This document shows, piece by piece, positions 59,878 through 64,000 of a stretch of 64,000 nt of DNA (position 1 is the first letter of the stretch; each line of letters begins with the position of its first letter). The stretch spans positions 15,011,258 through 15,075,257 of the forward strand of contig CM035169.1 in assembly GCA_020205615.1 (NCBI GenBank), read 5' to 3'. The DNA comes from Panax quinquefolius. Taxonomy: Eukaryota; Streptophyta; Magnoliopsida; Apiales; Araliaceae. The notes beneath the pieces were generated by a model. That model saw only the letters and a program-made list of their open reading frames with translations. It ran no database searches and was not told the origin of the DNA. The translations under genes were made by a program, and so were the position numbers.

Positions 59878-60045
59878 CATAGTAGTAGTATATGTATACT
59901 AGCTAGTATATCTAATTAATTATTCTTTGCATAAGGTACAGTACACTAATTAAACACAACTTGATGAATTTAACTTCTACTTTCTTCAACGTTTAGGTCT
60001 TTTAGGTAACATGCATGTCAGAGAGGGAGAGAGGGGGGGAAAGGA

Positions 60046-60061
60046 GGGGGGGGGGGGGGGG
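60046..60061. repeat. G16 homopolymer
   Basis: Sixteen consecutive G after a GA-rich purine tract (60021-60045), in the WRKY promoter region. Confidence 0.9.
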
Positions 60062-60166
60062 AGTTGAGCCGCATTTGTCGGTCCCCACCGTATAGGTAGT
60101 CTTAAATTCAACTGCATAAATATATTTATGTGCGCCCGCGTAAAAGTCATTAATGCATGGCTCACC

Positions 60167-60288
60167 GGTCAAACTTTATGCTGGCCACCGTCGAATAAAT
60201 CCCGATGACCAATCGTCTGGAGGGCATCTTATATAAGGTTTTCTTAGGCTAGGTCAAACGTGGGTTCCATATATGCTATGTATTGACT
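60167..60288. promoter_or_regulatory. Three W-box cores upstream of the WRKY gene
   Basis: TTGACC on the minus strand at 60167-60172 and 60252-60257, and TTGACT on the plus strand at 60283-60288. W-boxes are the binding sites of WRKY proteins, and clusters in WRKY promoters commonly serve auto- and cross-regulation. The cluster is 470-590 bases before the start codon. Three six-base matches in 120 bases is suggestive, not proof. Confidence 0.4.
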
Positions 60289-60827
60289 TTAAAATATTAA
60301 GGTTTGATTGGTTGGCCCACTTTATATTTACCTCATTCATACTCGATAAACTACTTACGTACACACTAGTTTTGATCGGCATTGATTTGAGAAATCTATT
60401 TGCGTTTGTCTAAAGAGTCGGTGGAAATTATTTACACAAAAAGTATTTCCACCAAATTTGAAATGTAAGTACTAATTCTTTTTATGTTCAAAAAAATTCT
60501 CGAGTTAAATCTAATTTGATTAATTTCACATATTAGATTACGAAATCAATTAATTGGCGAAATTTGTATTGATATTGATTCCTTGTTGTGCATGTAATGA
60601 AGGATGTCTCTTAATTGTACGGGTCCAAGGTTGATTAAGCAATATTTATAAGGTTCTGATCTTAATTACTTTAATTTAACATCCTAATGAAGTCAAATTT
60701 CCCTACTTTATTCTATCGGGCATCTGATATTAACATATTGATTAATTGGTTTGTGTATTCAAAAACATAGTCGTCTCAAAAATTAGTTTAAAACTTGGTT
60801 TTCAAACCACCAGTCATACGTACAAAC

Positions 60828-60829
<2 letters not shown>

Positions 60830-60892
<63 letters not shown>
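60830..60892. repeat. (TA)n microsatellite
   Basis: About 30 TA units, interrupted once near the end. Any reading frame through it gives only an Ile-Tyr repeat. Confidence 0.9.
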
Positions 60893-60895
<3 letters not shown>

Positions 60896-60954
60896 GAGTC
60901 TCAGTTCTGTTTCTTGGACGTCCCGATTTTATCCTCGTCTCGACTTTTTTTTTT

Positions 60955-61126
60955 TTCTTTTTTAAAACAATTAAAAAAAATATTTAATATTTTATGGAAT
61001 TGAAATTTTTTCATAATATTTAATTTTTTGGTATAGGTATTCAAATCACCCCCAAAATATTGTATTATGGAAAAATTTTAGTTCCATAAAATATTAAATA
61101 ATTTTTTTTAGTTATTTTAAAAAAAA
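60955..61126. repeat. AT-rich inverted repeat (MITE-like)
   Basis: The left arm around 60960-61017 (with AATATTTAATATTTTATGGA) pairs with the right arm around 61064-61126 (with TCCATAAAATATTAAATAAT), leaving a loop of about 45 bases. The whole unit lies between the TA arrays at 60830 and 61193, so it may be a small element inserted in a TA tract. Confidence 0.65.
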
Positions 61127-61166
61127 AGCAAAAAAAAATAAAAAAATTAGGGTCCGTTTTTGATCA

Positions 61167-61184
61167 GGTCCGGAAGTCCGGACC
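61167..61184. repeat. Short perfect palindromic hairpin
   Basis: GGTCCGGAAGTCCGGACC: seven-base perfect arms around AAGT, strongly GC-rich within AT-rich DNA and just before a (TA)n tract. Confidence 0.7.
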
Positions 61185-61192
61185 TAATCCGC

Positions 61193-61219
61193 TATATATA
61201 TATATATATATATATATAT
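61193..61219. repeat. (TA)n microsatellite
   Basis: About 13 TA units. Confidence 0.85.
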
Positions 61220-61992
61220 TATGAACAACTACTTAATCAATGGGTATTATAACTCTTTGCAGTCTTAATTATACAATGGATTTAAGGGATACACTTAAGA
61301 AAATATATATAGCTAGATACTTGAGTGTATGTTTCTGATCTCCTCCAAGTCGTAATTAAGACATGTTCAATGGTTATTAATTACTCTTTCGGTTACAAAA
61401 TTAGATATACAATTAAATTTTTAATGTTAATATATTAAACTTCAAAATTGGTACGTTAACTCATAAAAGTTTATAGAATAAAATAATTTAAATAGTTTAT
61501 ATATACTATACAATTATATTATAACAATAGTATCAATTAAAATTAAATACATTCACATCAGTTTGAAGTTTAAATATCATCGTTTGACTTTAATAATCAA
61601 ATTCATGTATTTCTAATTTTAGAACAGAGGGACTGCTTACTTATTTCGTTCTATAATGAATTTCATAATTATATTTTATCAATATAGTTCTCATTTTGTT
61701 CCCAATACCTTTGCAATTACTGTCAGAAGGAGAATACAATTAATTATTTAAAGTTATTTTTTGTATTAAACATTATATGAACTATAAAATAATGTATTTG
61801 TATTAATAGCGTCAACACTTAACATGCAAGGCTGTTTCAATTTGCTCAAGTCAATGTGTTGGATCTTGCACATGTAGACAACCAAGAACAATAAGGTTTT
61901 CTATTTGCAGCAATCATAAGAATATTACTGGAATCAGCAAATTTTCCATGAGACCTTCCGATTAAAAATTGATGTCTGTTTATTTATCTAAA

Positions 61993-62025
61993 CTAGTTGA
62001 TAGCCCATGCAATGCGGGCTAGTTT
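61993..62025 (-). mobile_element. Helitron-like 3' terminus
   Basis: On the minus strand the sequence reads GCCCGCATTGCATGGGC, a stem-loop, then TATCAA and CTAG followed by T. A short GC hairpin some ten bases before CTRR, inserted next to a T, is the terminal signature of Helitrons. The element would extend rightward in the plus-strand view. I could not find a clear 5' TC end or any helicase sequence, so it is probably a non-autonomous copy. Confidence 0.45.
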
Positions 62026-63575
62026 AAATAACGGGTTATATAATTTATTAAAATTACAATGAGAAAAATATTTTTTTTATAATAAATTATTTTTATATAA
62101 ACTTTTCAATATATTTTTACATGACATGAAAAACAAACATTCAACAACATTCAATTGCTCAAAGTCGATCACGGACAAATTGCTATCTTCCTTCACAAAA
62201 AGCTAGCTAATCTAAGTCCCAAACAAACCCATAATCTAAGTCCCAACACTCTGATGCACAACAATACAATCTACTATCTCCTATAATCATCAACAAATAA
62301 ACTTAAAAAGACCATTCAAGTATCAATATTGTAAGTGAAAGTGTGAGACTTACCAAGTATTAGAAAAAAATCAAAAATAAGTAACCAAAAGAAATACCAT
62401 TTAACTTAACCTGTTAAAATAAGTTTAGATAGTTTCAAACATCAAAAGTATTAACAATTTCAGAGGAACCAAACAAATTAAGCAGCCTAAATCACAGACT
62501 AATTTCATGCCCAATAATTCAACAACAAAAATATAAATTTACTCTCTGACGAATTGTTCGGGCTTCTTCATAACGAAATTATCCACTTAGAGCTGTTGTT
62601 TCCTTCTAATTGCCCAATCTTCATTGCTTTTCCTTTTCTTCAAAACTACTTTTGAGATGGAAATCTAAGAAATACAATAAACAATGTTCATCATAAGCTG
62701 CAAGTTTCTAAGCTTTCTCATTCCAAAGCAATGCATGTTTTAAAAAGTAAATTGTGAGAAAAACAATTTGGTATAATCCATTTGACATGTATTAATAAAA
62801 CCATATTTATTTATAGCCAAGGAACAATTGACATAGATAAAATAATCTAACAAAAATAAAATAAAATACACTGACATAGATAAAAAATTGAAGCCTACGA
62901 AAAGAACCTATAATACAAACCTTCACAAAAACAACAGAATCAAGCGACTCCTGCATATATCCAGCCACAATTGAAACAACATCAATATAATTAAAATAAA
63001 CATAGTTGCAGAGTTTATTAATTAGAAAAGGGGGTCCAAATGCGTATTATAAGATTATTTGATTCTTCAATATCACGTATCCGCTTGTTATTCAAATTGG
63101 AATTCTTCCTTGGCATATTCGAATGATCATCTGCAAATCCATGTGGTAAGCTTTGAAGATGCTGGCGAGCAGCATCCATCGCCCATATCATTGTTGTTGT
63201 TGTTTCTTTACAGCAGCGAGGGCAATTCTCTATTTAAGTCGGATACATGTATATCTGCTACACTTGCACGCCTCCAATGGAAACAAATCTTCAGTAGTTT
63301 ATTGTTGTTTGCATTCAATTCGATGACCTAATCTTTGAAACACACGCTTACTTCCATCAACATCCATCCATTATTATATATATAAAACTCAAGTCAATAC
63401 GATAAAAACAAAAATAAAGACTCAACGAATTATTGGTCTATTTGAATGTGAAGAATTATGTGAATAAGATGTGATCATCGTAATAAAAGGTCGAGTGGCC
63501 GAGTTTGATAGTAATTGATTGGATCAAGTGATTGATTACAAAATATGGAAGTTTGGTGAGATTATATAGTGCGTC
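62026..63575. other. AT-rich DNA without a supportable gene
   Basis: Possibly the body of the Helitron-like element. A 90-codon open stretch at 63059-63331 has no recognisable motif. Confidence 0.4.
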
Positions 63576-63578
63576 GGT

Positions 63579-63581
<3 letters not shown>

Positions 63582-63640
<59 letters not shown>
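63582..63640. repeat. (TA)n microsatellite
   Basis: About 29 TA units. Frames on both strands through it give only an Ile-Tyr repeat. Confidence 0.9.
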
Positions 63641-63642
<2 letters not shown>

Positions 63643-63849
63643 AGTTCTTCCATAAAGAACCTTCTTTATGAAAATCTGGCAACACCCCTTTTGACCGTTG
63701 ATAAATTGAATTGATGATCGATTAACTTTTTTTATTTGATAAGTTTAAGATGTGTTGTTGTGCCTAATTATTTACTCCGCATTCTATTTCTATTTTATTA
63801 AGTGAATATTAACTTGTTAGTATAGTTATAAAAAGTGAATATTTATTAT

Positions 63850-64000
63850 TAAAATAATCCTATTTAGAGCTTGTATCGCTTAATACTTTTTTTTTATTTC
63901 CTACTTAGAGAGCTTGAGACTTCATATTAATACTTTTTTTTTTTTTCCTACTTAGAGAGCTTGTAGGTTTAATACTTTTTTTTCTACTTAGAGCTTGTAC
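63850..64000. repeat. Short tandem array at the window edge
   Basis: Four copies of a unit of roughly 35-50 bases containing CTACTTAGAG(AG)CTTG, then TTAATAC and a T run. The array continues to the last base of the window. Confidence 0.75.

Noticed and set aside
63456..63714. Ile-Tyr repeat proteins on both strands
   Set aside because: Translation of a (TA)n microsatellite; the same applies to 60746-61003.

Overview
This window is nuclear DNA from a flowering plant, most likely a eudicot. It holds three spliced plant genes with GT/AG introns, each interrupted or flanked by transposable elements. The elements are mainly Ty3/gypsy LTR retrotransposons of the chromovirus type (about 2.7 kb LTRs, a C-terminal chromodomain-like stretch after integrase; Tekay/Del is my best guess for the clade), plus hAT DNA transposons, small inverted-repeat elements and a possible Helitron end.

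Bases 1-28558 are a nest of decayed chromoviruses. The outermost, D (minus strand), keeps its gag, protease and part of its RT, with its 5' LTR at 26124-28558. A (plus strand) sits inside the RT of D; A has a window-truncated 5' LTR (1-1500), a body (1501-6225) and a 3' LTR split into 6226-7192 and 20028-21785. The split is an insertion, B (7193-20027, minus strand), flanked by the 5-bp duplication AAACA. Inside B lies E (plus strand, 8411-15472), which has lost its 5' LTR. A separate LTR fragment (22109-23780) also interrupts D. No retroelement reading frame is intact.

Bases 28559-43600 are the gene-bearing part. A 355-codon gene of unknown function (30130-33536, plus, six exons, E2F-type site upstream) faces a RAD6-type ubiquitin-conjugating enzyme gene (UBC2-like, minus, five coding exons, 34704-41215, exactly 152 codons plus stop). 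Its second coding intron carries a 3.9 kb hAT transposon (36704-40611) with an 8-bp duplication, and that hAT is itself interrupted by a GC-ended small element.

Bases 43614-59698 are a single group IIb WRKY transcription factor gene (WRKY72-like, minus, three coding exons). Exon 1 lies 14.2 kb upstream of exon 2. Intron 1 holds a probable hAT remnant (about 45956-58206) which in turn contains a structurally complete chromovirus, C (46799-56865, target duplication CCCAT). The WRKY domain is unusual: the signature is WRKYGRE, with several substitutions before the zinc finger.

Bases 59699-64000 are the WRKY promoter and gene-poor AT-rich DNA with TA microsatellites, palindromes, a Helitron-like 3' terminus and a short tandem array at the edge.

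The genes do not form a functional unit; they are independent housekeeping and regulatory genes. The coherent story is structural: nested insertion, deletion, and intron expansion around otherwise intact genes.
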